Under the pieces are notes generated by a model that was not told the origin of the DNA, searched no databases, and saw only the letters and a list, made by a program, of their open reading frames with translations. Below are positions 17,588-25,243 of a stretch of DNA of 64,000 nt, one piece after another. The stretch comes from Actinacidiphila rubida (GTDB lineage Bacteria > Actinomycetota > Actinomycetes > Streptomycetales > Streptomycetaceae). Numbering within the stretch: position 1 is the stretch's first letter; every line of letters starts with the position of its first letter. The position numbers and the translations under genes were made by a program. The stretch lies in the NCBI RefSeq assembly GCF_900110255.1, contig NZ_FODD01000040.1, forward strand, positions 1 through 64,000. The letters are read 5' to 3'.

Positions 17588-17902
17588 TGTTTGTCCCCCG
17601 AGTAGTCCCCCATCAAGGGGAGTCTATGGATAGCGAACATCGGGAGGAACTATCGCAGGCCCCGGTCTCGTAACAGAAAGCACCCTGGTGTGCGGGTTCT
17701 GTGCCCGGTCCACGACACCGCGGTCACCCCGCGGTGCCAACCGCCGTACCGCGCACCGGAATGGGCGGGGGCGCCGTTCCGCTCCGGTTCGCCGCCGGTT
17801 CAGCGGGCGGGCGGGTGGCGGTCGCGGCCGCCGCGACCTGGGTGTCCGCCACGCGGGACGGGTGACCATGGGACACCGCCGGACGGTTACCGTGGGGGGA
17901 CC

Positions 17903-19174
17903 ATGGACATGGACGCCCCCTCGCAGAGCCGGCCCCACCGCCCGGGTGACGAGCCCGCCGCCGTACCGCCGGCCGACGTTCCCACCCTTCTGGTCAAGAT
18001 CTTCGGCAAGGACCGGCCGGGCATCACGGCCGGCCTGTTCGACACCCTGGCCGCGTACGCGGTGGACGTGGTCGACATCGAGCAGGTCGTCACCCGGGGC
18101 CGGATCGTGCTGTGCGCGCTGGTCAGCGCCCCGCCGCGGGGCGCCGAGGGCGATCTGCGGGCGACGGTCCACAGCTGGGCGGAGAGCATGCGCCTGCAGG
18201 CCGAGATCATCTCCGGCCTCGGCGACAACCGCCCGCGCGGCACCGGCCGTTCCCATGTGACGGTCCTCGGGCAGCCGCTGACCGCGGAGTCCACGGCGGC
18301 CATAGCGGCCCTGATCACCGGGGCCGGCGGCAACATCGACCGGATCTTCCGGCTCGCGAAGTACCCCGTCACCGCGGTGGAGTTCGCGGTCTCGGGTGCG
18401 GAGCCCGCGGTGCTGCGCTCCGCGCTGGCCCCCGAGGCGGCGGCCCGTGGCGTGGACGTCGCGGTCGTCCCGGCCGGCCTCCAGCGCAGGGCGCAGCGAC
18501 TGGTGGTGATGGACGTGGACTCCACCCTGATCCAGGACGAGGTCATCGAGCTGTTCGCGGCCCACGCGGGGTGCGAGGCCGAGGTGGCGGAGGTGACGGC
18601 CGCGGCGATGCGCGGCGACCTGGACTTCGAGCAGTCGCTCCACGCGCGGGTGGCCCTGCTGGCCGGGCTGGACGTGTCCGTGGTGGACAAGGTCCGCGCC
18701 GAGGTGCGGCTGACCCCCGGCGCCCGCACGCTGATCCGCACCCTGAAGCGGCTCGGCTACCAGGTCGGCGTGGTCTCCGGCGGGTTCACCCAGGTCACCG
18801 ACGACCTCCAGGAGCGGCTGGGACTCGACTTCGCCGCCGCCAACACCCTGGAGGTGGTCGACGGCCGGCTCACCGGCCGGGTCACCGGCCCGATCGTGGA
18901 CCGGGCGGGCAAGGCCCGGCTGCTGCGCGAGTTCGCCGCGCAGGCCGGGGTGCCGCTGAGCCAGACCGTGGCGGTCGGCGACGGCGCGAACGACCTGGAC
19001 ATGCTGAACGCGGCGGGCCTCGGGGTCGCCTTCAACGCCAAGCCGATGGTCCGCCAGGCGGCCGACACCGCGGTGAACGTGCCCTTCCTCGACACGGTGC
19101 TCTACCTGCTGGGCGTCACCCGCGAGGAGATCGAGGCGGCCGACGCGCTGGACGGCGTGACGACCGCCCCCTGA
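17903..19174 (+). CDS. serB: Phosphoserine phosphatase with N-terminal ACT-type domains
   Basis: Last step of serine synthesis: O-phosphoserine to serine plus phosphate. The 423-residue protein has two regulatory ACT-like regions (about 25-105 with KIFGKDRPGITAGLFDTLAAY, and about 115-185), then a HAD phosphatase domain. HAD motif I is VVMDVDSTLIQDEVIELFA near 203, motif II is VSGGFTQVTD, and motif III/IV is AVGDGANDLDML. ATG 17903 follows a GGGGGGA stretch; the frame is open further upstream without conservation. It stands alone, convergent with the sixA-like gene. Confidence 0.96.
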   Translation: MDMDAPSQSRPHRPGDEPAAVPPADVPTLLVKIFGKDRPGITAGLFDTLAAYAVDVVDIEQVVTRGRIVLCALVSAPPRGAEGDLRATVHSWAESMRLQAEIISGLGDNRPRGTGRSHVTVLGQPLTAESTAAIAALITGAGGNIDRIFRLAKYPVTAVEFAVSGAEPAVLRSALAPEAAARGVDVAVVPAGLQRRAQRLVVMDVDSTLIQDEVIELFAAHAGCEAEVAEVTAAAMRGDLDFEQSLHARVALLAGLDVSVVDKVRAEVRLTPGARTLIRTLKRLGYQVGVVSGGFTQVTDDLQERLGLDFAAANTLEVVDGRLTGRVTGPIVDRAGKARLLREFAAQAGVPLSQTVAVGDGANDLDMLNAAGLGVAFNAKPMVRQAADTAVNVPFLDTVLYLLGVTREEIEAADALDGVTTAP

Positions 19175-19185
19175 CCAGCGGAGCG

Positions 19186-19202
19186 CTGGGCAGCTCGCCC
19201 AG
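19186..19202. terminator. Small hairpin between serB and sixA-like gene
   Basis: CTGGGC, loop AGCTC, GCCCAG: a perfect 6-bp stem in the 37-base gap between convergent genes. Probably a weak shared terminator. Confidence 0.45.
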
Positions 19203-19226
19203 GAGTGGCTGTCAGGAGTGGCTGTC
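19201..19226. repeat. 13-bp tandem duplication at the sixA-like stop
   Basis: AGGAGTGGCTGTC occurs twice head to tail. The inner copy encodes the last residues and stop of the sixA-like gene, so the duplication lies across its 3' end without changing the reading frame. Confidence 0.7.
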
Positions 19227-19742
19227 GGACTCGTGCGGCGCCCAGAACGCGGTGAGCCGTCCGACGCCGTGCTCGACGGACTTCCACGAGCCGTCGAAGG
19301 AGACGACGGCGAAGGCCGCGGTGGGGAAGCCGCGGGTCATCCGGGCCAGCGTGTCGCCCTCGGCGGAGCCGGACAGGGCGTCGGCCAGGGCGTGCATGCC
19401 CGGGTTGTGGCCGACGAGCAGAAGGGTGGACACGTCGTCGGGCGTCTCGCCGACGAGCGCGATCAGATCGCCGAGCGACGCGTCGTACAGCCGCTCCTCG
19501 TAGACCGTCTTCGGCCGGTGCGGCATCTCGTGGGCGACGAGTTTCCAGGTCTCACGCGTGCGGGTGGCGGTGGAGCACAGGGCGAGGTCGGGACTGATGC
19601 CGTCGTCGGCGAAGCGGCGGCCGGCCGACGGCGCGTCCAGCCGGCCGCGGTCGGCCAGGGGGCGCTCGTGGTCCGGAACCTGCGGCCAGTCGGCCTTGGC
19701 GTGCCGGAGCAGGACGACGGTACGGGGCGAATCGACGGTCAT
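19212..19742 (-). CDS. SixA-like histidine phosphatase
   Basis: The 176-residue protein of the histidine-phosphatase (RHG) superfamily has the catalytic LLRHAKADWP near 11-20, Arg in LCSTATRTRETWKLV, Glu in VYEERLYDA and the second catalytic His in LLLVGHNPGMHALADAL. SixA acts on phosphohistidine of signalling proteins in E. coli; actinobacterial relatives have broader or unknown substrates. No signal peptide. The product ends SDSHS, where a 13-bp tandem duplication sits. Confidence 0.93.
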   Translation of the reverse strand: MTVDSPRTVVLLRHAKADWPQVPDHERPLADRGRLDAPSAGRRFADDGISPDLALCSTATRTRETWKLVAHEMPHRPKTVYEERLYDASLGDLIALVGETPDDVSTLLLVGHNPGMHALADALSGSAEGDTLARMTRGFPTAAFAVVSFDGSWKSVEHGVGRLTAFWAPHESDSHS

Positions 19743-19806
19743 GCCCTTCAGCTTTCCAGAAAACCGGCGGTCAGGCGCGGGATGGCCGAAGGGCTGTGGA
19801 CAACGG

Positions 19807-20055
19807 TCACAGCAGGTGATGCAGGACGCTGCCGAGCGTGGCGGCGATCGAGCGGAGGGTGTCCGCGCCGGGCGCGGCGGCCGAGGCGTCCGCGGAGGCC
19901 GGGCCGCCGGCGAGCAGCGCCAGCAGCGCCGCGAAGGCGACCACGGGCAGGGCCACGCCCCACCACGGCAGCCGGGTCTGCACGCCGGCCTGCCGCCCGG
20001 TGCGGGAGTCGGCCGGCTGCTGCCGGGTGTACAGGTGCGGGGACTGCGTGGTCAC
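19807..20055 (-). CDS. Small membrane protein of unknown function
   Basis: The 82-residue product has a polar N-terminus (VTTQSPHLYTRQQPADSRTG), one clear membrane segment (WWGVALPVVAFAALLALLAGG) and a short Ala-rich extracytoplasmic or luminal tail ending TLGSVLHHLL. GTG 20055 was chosen because GGAGG lies about 8 bases upstream; an upstream extension would be unconserved. Codon use is typical of the host. No family recognised. Confidence 0.7.
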   Translation of the reverse strand: MTTQSPHLYTRQQPADSRTGRQAGVQTRLPWWGVALPVVAFAALLALLAGGPASADASAAAPGADTLRSIAATLGSVLHHLL

Positions 20056-20242
20056 GGTGACCGCCTCCGTGGGGAGCCTCGAAGTGCCGTAGGTCTGACT
20101 GCACTTCGACGCTACGGGCGCGGGGCCTCCGGTCCCATCCGGTCGTCCACCTACTTGACCCTGAGCCTGACCCCCTAGGGATGGTGGGGTTGTCCCCACC
20201 CCCGGGTCGGGGTCGGGCCCGGGGCAGGGAGCTGTCGGGGCG

Positions 20243-20365
20243 TCAGCCCATCCGCGCGCCGATGGTGGCGATGATCGCGACGATCGCGGGCACCCCCATC
20301 ATCAGGCCGAAGATGATCAGCAGCCGCCGCTGCGGCTGCGGGGGGTTCGGTTCGAGTACGGGCAT
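20243..20365 (-). CDS. 40-residue membrane microprotein linked to the CynX-type transporter
   Basis: The product begins MPVLEPNPPQPQRRLLIIFG and continues as one hydrophobic helix with the tail IIATIGARMG. It matches what I recall of the SGM_5486 'transporter-associated' microprotein family of Streptomyces. It lies 42 bases downstream of the MFS transporter stop on the same strand, so it is probably co-transcribed and may bind or stabilise the transporter. It is short and easily missed in annotation. Confidence 0.75.
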   Translation of the reverse strand: MPVLEPNPPQPQRRLLIIFGLMMGVPAIVAIIATIGARMG

Positions 20366-20407
20366 GCGCTCAGTCTCGCACCGGTTCCCCGGAAGCCCGC
20401 GGCGGGG

Positions 20408-21748
20408 TCACAGTTCGTCCTCGATGTGGCGGTTGCGGCCGGCCAGGACACCGCACACGACCTGCGGCACGACCAGGGCGATCATCAGCGCGATCGGCAG
20501 CCCCCAGCCGCCGCTGGTCTGGTTGAGCGTGCCGACCAGGATCGGGCCGGGGATGGAGATCAGGTAGCCGGTGCTCTGCGCGAACGCGGAGAGCCGCACC
20601 ACGCCGGCGCCGGTGCGGGAGCGCATCCCGATCATCGTCAGCACCAGGGGGAAGGCGCAGTTGGCGATGCCCAGCAGCAGCGCCCACAGGTAGGGGGCGG
20701 CGGCGGGCGCGGCCCACAGGCCGGCGAACCCGGCGACCTGGAAGGCGCCGAGCACGACGACGATCGGGCCCTGGGAGCGCATCCGGGCGGCGAGCGGCGG
20801 CAGCACGAAGGACAGGGGCACGCCCATCACCATGGTGACGGCGAGCAGCAGGCCCGCCTGGCCGGCGGAGATCCCCGCGTCGCGGAAGATCTGCGGCATC
20901 CAGCCCATGGTCACGTAGGCGGCGGTGCCCTGGAGCCCGAAGAAGCAGGCGAGCATCCAGGCGGTGCGGCTGCGCAGGATGCTGCCGTGCTCGCCGGCGG
21001 CCAGGGCGTGCGGCGTGCCGGTGCGCTCCCCGGCGGCGCGGCCGGCCGTGACGACGGCGACCGGGCGGGCGGCGGACGCGGAGCGGTCGCGGGCCAGCGG
21101 CAGCCAGGCGACGATCGCGACCGCCGCCAGGGCGGCCCACACGCCCAGCCCCAGCCGCCAGCTGCCGCCCATGGCGTCGGTCAGCGGCACGGTGACGGCG
21201 GCGGCCAGCGCCGTGCCCAGGGACAGCGCCATGGAGTAGACGCCGGTGACGGTGCCCACACGGTCGGGGAAGTAGCGCTTGACGATCACCGGCATCAGCA
21301 CGTTGGAGACGGCGATGCCGGCCAGGGCCAGGGCGCTGGCCGCCAGGAAGACGGGCGTGGCGCCGGCGAACGGCCGCAGCAGCAGGCCGGCGGTGATCGC
21401 GACCATGCCGGCGAGGACGACGGCTCCCGGGCCGTGGCGGCGGGCCAGCCGCGGAGCGGCGAAGCCGAACAGCGCGAAGCAGGCGGCGGGCACGGAGGTG
21501 AGCAGCCCCGCCATGGTGCCGCTCATCCCGAGGCCGTCGCGGACCTCCTTGAGCAGCGCGCCCAGGCTGGTGATCGCGGGCCGCAGGTTGACGGCGGCCA
21601 GGACGAGCCCGACGACGACGAGACGGCGCACCCACGGCGCGGGGCCCGGGCCCGGGCCACCGGTGTCGGAGGCCGGGGAGGGCGGTGCCTGGGGTGCGGT
21701 GGCCACGTCGAGGGTGAGGGGTTCGTCATCGCGCATGGTTCCCATCAT
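20408..21748 (-). CDS. CynX/NimT-type MFS transporter
   Basis: Major facilitator protein of about 446 residues with 12 predicted helices. Typical features are the N-terminal VNLRPAITSLGALLKEVRDGLGMS and the loop-2 motif GFAAPRLARRHGPG; the second half begins near AWMLACFFGLQGTAAYVTMGWMPQIF, the CynX/NimT hallmark. These carriers move small anions or nitroimidazole-like compounds; the substrate here is unknown. It could start at ATG 21748 or ATG 21736. The divergent FadR-like gene starts only 11 bases from the first, and the palindrome at 21741-21759 covers this start, so repression by that regulator is likely. Confidence 0.92.
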   Translation of the reverse strand: MMGTMRDDEPLTLDVATAPQAPPSPASDTGGPGPGPAPWVRRLVVVGLVLAAVNLRPAITSLGALLKEVRDGLGMSGTMAGLLTSVPAACFALFGFAAPRLARRHGPGAVVLAGMVAITAGLLLRPFAGATPVFLAASALALAGIAVSNVLMPVIVKRYFPDRVGTVTGVYSMALSLGTALAAAVTVPLTDAMGGSWRLGLGVWAALAAVAIVAWLPLARDRSASAARPVAVVTAGRAAGERTGTPHALAAGEHGSILRSRTAWMLACFFGLQGTAAYVTMGWMPQIFRDAGISAGQAGLLLAVTMVMGVPLSFVLPPLAARMRSQGPIVVVLGAFQVAGFAGLWAAPAAAPYLWALLLGIANCAFPLVLTMIGMRSRTGAGVVRLSAFAQSTGYLISIPGPILVGTLNQTSGGWGLPIALMIALVVPQVVCGVLAGRNRHIEDEL

Positions 21749-21759
21749 AGAATGATGGG
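21741..21759. promoter_or_regulatory. Palindromic operator for the FadR-like regulator
   Basis: CCCATCAT-AGA-ATGATGGG is a perfect 8-bp inverted repeat filling the space between the divergent MFS and FadR-like genes. It abuts the regulator's ATG and covers the farther MFS start. GntR/FadR proteins bind short palindromes of this kind as dimers. The location suggests joint control of both genes. Not experimentally known to me. Confidence 0.7.
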
Positions 21760-22437
21760 ATGAATCTCGAACCCCTGCCCCGGCCCGCCGCTCTCGCCGA
21801 CCGGGTGATCGCGCGACTGCGTGCCGAGATCACCTCCGGCACCTGGCCGGTCGGCACCCGGATCCCGACCGAACCCGAGCTGGTGGAGCGCCTCGGTGTG
21901 GCCCGCAACACCGTCCGCGAGGCGGTCAGGGCGCTGGCGCACAACGGCCTGCTGGACATCCGGCAGGGCTCGGGCACCTACGTGGTGGCGACCAGCGAGC
22001 TGGCCGGGGTGATGCAGCGGCGGTTCGCGGACGCCGAGCCGCTGCACATCGCCGAGCTGCGCGGCTCCCTGGAGGCGACGGCCGCGTCCCTGGCCGCGCA
22101 GCGCCGCACCGAGGCGGACCTCCAGCAGCTGGAGGCGCTGCTGGAGCGGCGCGAACACGCCTGGGAGTCCGGCGAGGCCGAGGTGTTCGTGCAGGCCGAC
22201 GCGACCCTGCACCTGGCGGTGGTGGCGGCCTCGCACAACACCGTGCTCACCGCCCTGTACGCGGACCTGGGCGAGGTGCTGCGCGACTACCTGCGGGCCG
22301 ACATCGGCACCGAGCTGCACGCCGGGGACCACCTTGACCACGCGCGTCTGGTGGCCGCGATCCGCGCCGGCGACGCCGACGGCGCGGCTGCCGAGGCGCG
22401 TGACCACGCCTTCTACTGCCGCTTCAGCAACGCGTAA
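21760..22437 (+). CDS. FadR/GntR-family transcriptional regulator
   Basis: The 225-residue protein has an N-terminal winged helix-turn-helix at about 10-75 (ALADRVIARLRAEITSGTWPVGTRIPTEPELVERLGVARNTVREAVRALAHNGLLDIRQGSGTYV). A helical FCD ligand domain follows with metal/ligand residues in LRGSLEATAASLAAQR, DATLHLAVVAASHN, HLDHARLVAAIRAGD and DHAFYCRF. The transcript may be leaderless because the ATG directly follows the palindrome. It probably represses the divergent transporter; the inducer is likely the transported compound. Confidence 0.93.
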   Translation: MNLEPLPRPAALADRVIARLRAEITSGTWPVGTRIPTEPELVERLGVARNTVREAVRALAHNGLLDIRQGSGTYVVATSELAGVMQRRFADAEPLHIAELRGSLEATAASLAAQRRTEADLQQLEALLERREHAWESGEAEVFVQADATLHLAVVAASHNTVLTALYADLGEVLRDYLRADIGTELHAGDHLDHARLVAAIRAGDADGAAAEARDHAFYCRFSNA

Positions 22438-22467
22438 GGGGCGCCCCACCTGGTGGGGCGCCCCTTA
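22435..22467. terminator. Perfect bidirectional terminator including the fadR-like stop codon
   Basis: A 16-bp perfect stem (TAAGGGGCGCCCCACC / GGTGGGGCGCCCCTTA) around one central base. The TAA stop is the first three bases of the stem. It sits between convergent fadR-like and fabI genes. Confidence 0.9.
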
Positions 22468-22482
22468 CGAGGAGAACGCGTG

Positions 22483-23265
22483 TCAGGCGCCGATGGCGTG
22501 CAGGCCGCCGTCCACGTGGACGATCTCGCCGGTGGTCTTGGGGAACCAGTCCGAGAGCAGGGCGACGATGGCGCGGCCGGCCGGCTCGGGGTCGGACAGG
22601 TCCCACTCCAGCGGGGAGCGGTGGTTCCACACGTCGGCCAGCTCGGTGAAGCCCGGGATGGACTTGGCGGCCATCGAGCCGATCGGGCCGGCGGAGACGA
22701 GGTTGCAGCGGATGTTCTGCTTGCCCAGGTCGCGCGCCAGGTAGCGGGACGTGGCCTCCAGCGCGGCCTTGGCCGGGCCCATCCAGTCGTACTGCGGCCA
22801 GGCGAACTGCGCGTCGAAGGTCAGGCCGACCACCGCGCCGCCGCTTTCGCCCTCGGGGGAGGTCATCAGCGGCAGGCAGGCCATCGTCAGGGACTTCAGC
22901 GAGTACGCGGAGACGTGCATCGCGGTGGCCACCGACTCGAACGGCGTGTTGAGGAAGTTGCCGCCGAGGGCGTCCTGCGGCGCGAAGCCGATGGAGTGCA
23001 CGACGCCGTCGAGGCCGCCGAGCTCCTCGCGCACGATGTCGCCGAGGCGGTCCAGGTGCTCGGTGTTGGTGACGTCGAGCTCGACGACCTTGACCGGCTT
23101 GGGCAGCTTCCTGGCGATGCGCTCGGTCAGGGTCGGCCGCGGGAACGCGGTCAGGATGATCTCGGCACCCTGCTCCTGGGCCAGCTTGGCGGCGTGGAAG
23201 GCGATGGAGGACTCCATCAGCACGCCGGTGATCAGGACGCGCTTGCCGTCGAGGATTCCGCTCAT
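22483..23265 (-). CDS. fabI: Enoyl-[acyl-carrier-protein] reductase (NADH)
   Basis: Final reduction of each fatty-acid elongation cycle. The 260-residue SDR-type protein has the FabI/InhA glycine motif ITGVLMESSIAFHAAKLAQE, the SIGFAP segment, and the catalytic Tyr and Lys in the divergent spacing YDWMGPAKAALEATSRYLARDLG. PLEWDLSDPEPAGRAIVALLSDWFPKTTGEIVHVDGG closes the fold. It lies 5 bases after fabG, forming a two-gene fatty-acid operon as in other Streptomyces. Family knowledge marks it as the target of triclosan/isoniazid-type inhibitors. Confidence 0.96.
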   Translation of the reverse strand: MSGILDGKRVLITGVLMESSIAFHAAKLAQEQGAEIILTAFPRPTLTERIARKLPKPVKVVELDVTNTEHLDRLGDIVREELGGLDGVVHSIGFAPQDALGGNFLNTPFESVATAMHVSAYSLKSLTMACLPLMTSPEGESGGAVVGLTFDAQFAWPQYDWMGPAKAALEATSRYLARDLGKQNIRCNLVSAGPIGSMAAKSIPGFTELADVWNHRSPLEWDLSDPEPAGRAIVALLSDWFPKTTGEIVHVDGGLHAIGA

Positions 23266-23270
23266 GGTGA

Positions 23271-23990
23271 TCAGTGACCCATGCCCAATCCGCCGTCAAC
23301 GGGGATGACGGCACCAGTGATGTACGAAGCGTCGTCGGAGGCGAGGAAGCGCACGGTGGCGGCGATCTCCTCCGGCTGCGCGTAACGGCCCAGCGGCACC
23401 TGGGCGACGATCTCCGCGCGCTGCTCGTCGGTGAGGGCGCGCGTCATGTCGGTGTCCACGAAGCCGGGGGCGACGACGTTGAAGGTGAGGTTGCGCGAGC
23501 CCAGCTCGCGGGCCAGGGAGCGGGCGAAGCCCACCAGGCCGGCCTTGGAGGCCGCGTAGTTGGCCTGCCCGGCCGAGCCGAGCAGCCCGACGACCGAGGA
23601 GATGAGCACGACGCGGCCCTTCTTGGCGCGCAGCATGCCGCGGTTGGCCCGCTTGACGACCCGGTACGTGCCGGTGAGGTTGGTGTCCAGGACGGACGTG
23701 AAGTCCTCCTCGGACATCCGCATCAGCAGCTGGTCACGGGTGATGCCGGCGTTGGCGACGAGCACCTCGACGTTGCCGTGCGCCGCCTCGATCTCCTTGT
23801 ACGCCTGCTCGACCTGTTCGGCGTCGGTGATGTCGCAGCGCACGGCGAGAACGCCGAGCGAGACGAGGTCCGCCGGGGGCTCGCCCGAGCGGTAGGTGAT
23901 GGCGACCTTGTCGCCTGCGTCGGCGAATGCCCGGGCGATGGCGAGGCCGATGCCCCGGTTTCCTCCGGTGACGAGAACCGAGCGGCTCAA
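23271..23990 (-). CDS. fabG: 3-oxoacyl-[acyl-carrier-protein] reductase
   Basis: NADPH-dependent reduction of beta-ketoacyl-ACP. The 239-residue SDR has TGGNRGIGLAIARAF near 7-21, NAGITRDQLLMRM, the catalytic triad in LISSVVGLLGSAGQANYAASKAGLVGFARSLA, PGFVDTDMT and the terminal GAVIPVDGGLGMGH. The start codon is TTG at 23990, supported by GGAAGGTG upstream. It is the first gene of the fabG-fabI operon. Confidence 0.95.
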   Translation of the reverse strand: MSRSVLVTGGNRGIGLAIARAFADAGDKVAITYRSGEPPADLVSLGVLAVRCDITDAEQVEQAYKEIEAAHGNVEVLVANAGITRDQLLMRMSEEDFTSVLDTNLTGTYRVVKRANRGMLRAKKGRVVLISSVVGLLGSAGQANYAASKAGLVGFARSLARELGSRNLTFNVVAPGFVDTDMTRALTDEQRAEIVAQVPLGRYAQPEEIAATVRFLASDDASYITGAVIPVDGGLGMGH

Positions 23991-24072
23991 CGGATCACCT
24001 TCCCTCTAGACGTCTGGACGATAGGAAAACTATCGGTCCCGACACCTTTACGGGGAATCGGCCTCGACAGGC

Positions 24073-24112
24073 TGCCCCTGCGGGTCCCTGTGGGTTTCCT
24101 ACAGCAGGGGCA
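24073..24112 (-). terminator. Hairpin after the LPMO gene
   Basis: TGCCCCTGC / GCAGGGGCA, a perfect 9-bp stem with a 22-base loop immediately after the LPMO stop codon on its strand. Confidence 0.6.
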
Positions 24113-25000
24113 TCAGTCCCGCAGGCGCGCCGCGGCCCGGCGGCGGCTCCAGAAGAGCAGTCCGAGGGCACCGGTGGCCAGGACGGCACTGCCGGACAGG
24201 GCGGCCTCGAGCGTCGCGGCGGCCGGCTTGCTCGCGGCGACGTCGCTGGTCGCGATCGCCTCGGTACCGCCGTGGCCGTGGTGGCTCACGGTGGACCTCG
24301 ACTCGCCCGCCAGGATCTGCGCCTCGGTCGGCGCCTTGGGGGCGGCGGCCTGGGTGGCGGCACCGGACTGGCCGAAGACGACATCCGCGCAGCCGTAGAA
24401 CGCCTCCGGGCTGTCGTTGCGCTGCCACACCTGGTAGATCAGCTGGCGGCCGGTCCTGGCGGGCAGGTCGGCGGTGAAGCCGTAGTAGCCGCTGGGCGCG
24501 GAGGCGACCGTGTCGTAGACGGCGATCGGGGTGGCGTCCAGGTCGGACCACTTCAGCGGCTGGGTCGGGTCGTAGCCCTGCTTGGTGATGTACAGCGTCA
24601 TCGTGCCCCGGTGCGGGGCCGTGACGCGGAAGCTGACCGAGGTCTGGCCGGCGGTGACCGGTGTGGCCGGCCAGTCGGTCCTGGCCCAGTCCAGGGCGCG
24701 GTACTTGTCGCGGTTGGCCGAGCACAGGTGACCGTCGGGGATGATCTGGCGGCTCTGCCCGTTGGCGTCCGCGATGTTGACCTCGTTCCAGTCGTACAGC
24801 GGCTGGGTGCCGCTGTCGGCGACGAGGTCCTTGCAGACCTGGGACTGCGGGTGCTCGGGGCCTTCGGCGTAGCAGGCGGCGATCCGGCTCACGGGGCTGC
24901 TCAGCGCTCCGTGGGCGCTCGCCGAGCCAGGCGTGAGCACGGTGGCGGCCAGGGCCGCGGCGGCGGCGCCGAGCACGGCGGTGGTGCGGCGTGCAGACAT
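24113..25000 (-). CDS. Membrane-anchored AA10 lytic polysaccharide monooxygenase
   Basis: Copper-dependent oxidative cleavage of chitin or cellulose outside the cell. The 295-residue precursor has a signal peptide ending GSASA before H30, the N-terminal copper His of the mature chain (HGALSSPVSR). The second ligand is in VTAPHRGTMTLYITKQGYDP, and the fold closes with YQVWQRNDSPEAFYGCADVVF. A linker (about 215-260) is followed by a single membrane helix (GSAVLATGALGLLFWS) and a basic tail RRRAAARLRD, so the enzyme stays cell-bound. No carbohydrate-binding module or LAXTG sortase motif was found. ATG 25000 follows AGGAG. A DasR-like box lies about 100 bases upstream. Confidence 0.93.
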   Translation of the reverse strand: MSARRTTAVLGAAAAALAATVLTPGSASAHGALSSPVSRIAACYAEGPEHPQSQVCKDLVADSGTQPLYDWNEVNIADANGQSRQIIPDGHLCSANRDKYRALDWARTDWPATPVTAGQTSVSFRVTAPHRGTMTLYITKQGYDPTQPLKWSDLDATPIAVYDTVASAPSGYYGFTADLPARTGRQLIYQVWQRNDSPEAFYGCADVVFGQSGAATQAAAPKAPTEAQILAGESRSTVSHHGHGGTEAIATSDVAASKPAAATLEAALSGSAVLATGALGLLFWSRRRAAARLRD

Positions 25001-25097
25001 GTGGGGGGCTCCTTGTCGTGCGGGAGTTGATGCTCTGCGGACAGGAGTGAGGGCGGTTGCGCGTGCCGTCGGGAGGGCGGTTGTCATGAGCATAGAG

Positions 25098-25113
25098 ATT
25101 GGTCTGGACCAGA
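25098..25113. promoter_or_regulatory. DasR-like operator (dre) upstream of the LPMO gene
   Basis: ATTGGTCTGGACCAGA is a near-palindrome. Its core TGGTCTGGACCA differs in one base from TGGTCTAGACCA, the DasR responsive element consensus as I know it. It lies about 100 bases before the LPMO start and about 130 before the divergent tldD. DasR represses chitin and GlcNAc genes, which fits a chitin-active LPMO. Confidence 0.75.
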
Positions 25114-25243
25114 CTCAAGGGGTGACGCCGTATCAGGGCTCCCTCCCGTCCCGGTGGTTGTCCACAGGGCAAGCGGAATCCTCGCGCCCGGCCCCGCCCG
25201 GACATGATTCACTGCGAGGACGCAGAGCGAAGGGGAGTCCGTC

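Noticed and set aside
24113-24240. Sortase (LAXTG) signal at the C-terminus of the LPMO
   Set aside because: A membrane helix and basic tail are present, but no LAXTG-like pentapeptide precedes them.
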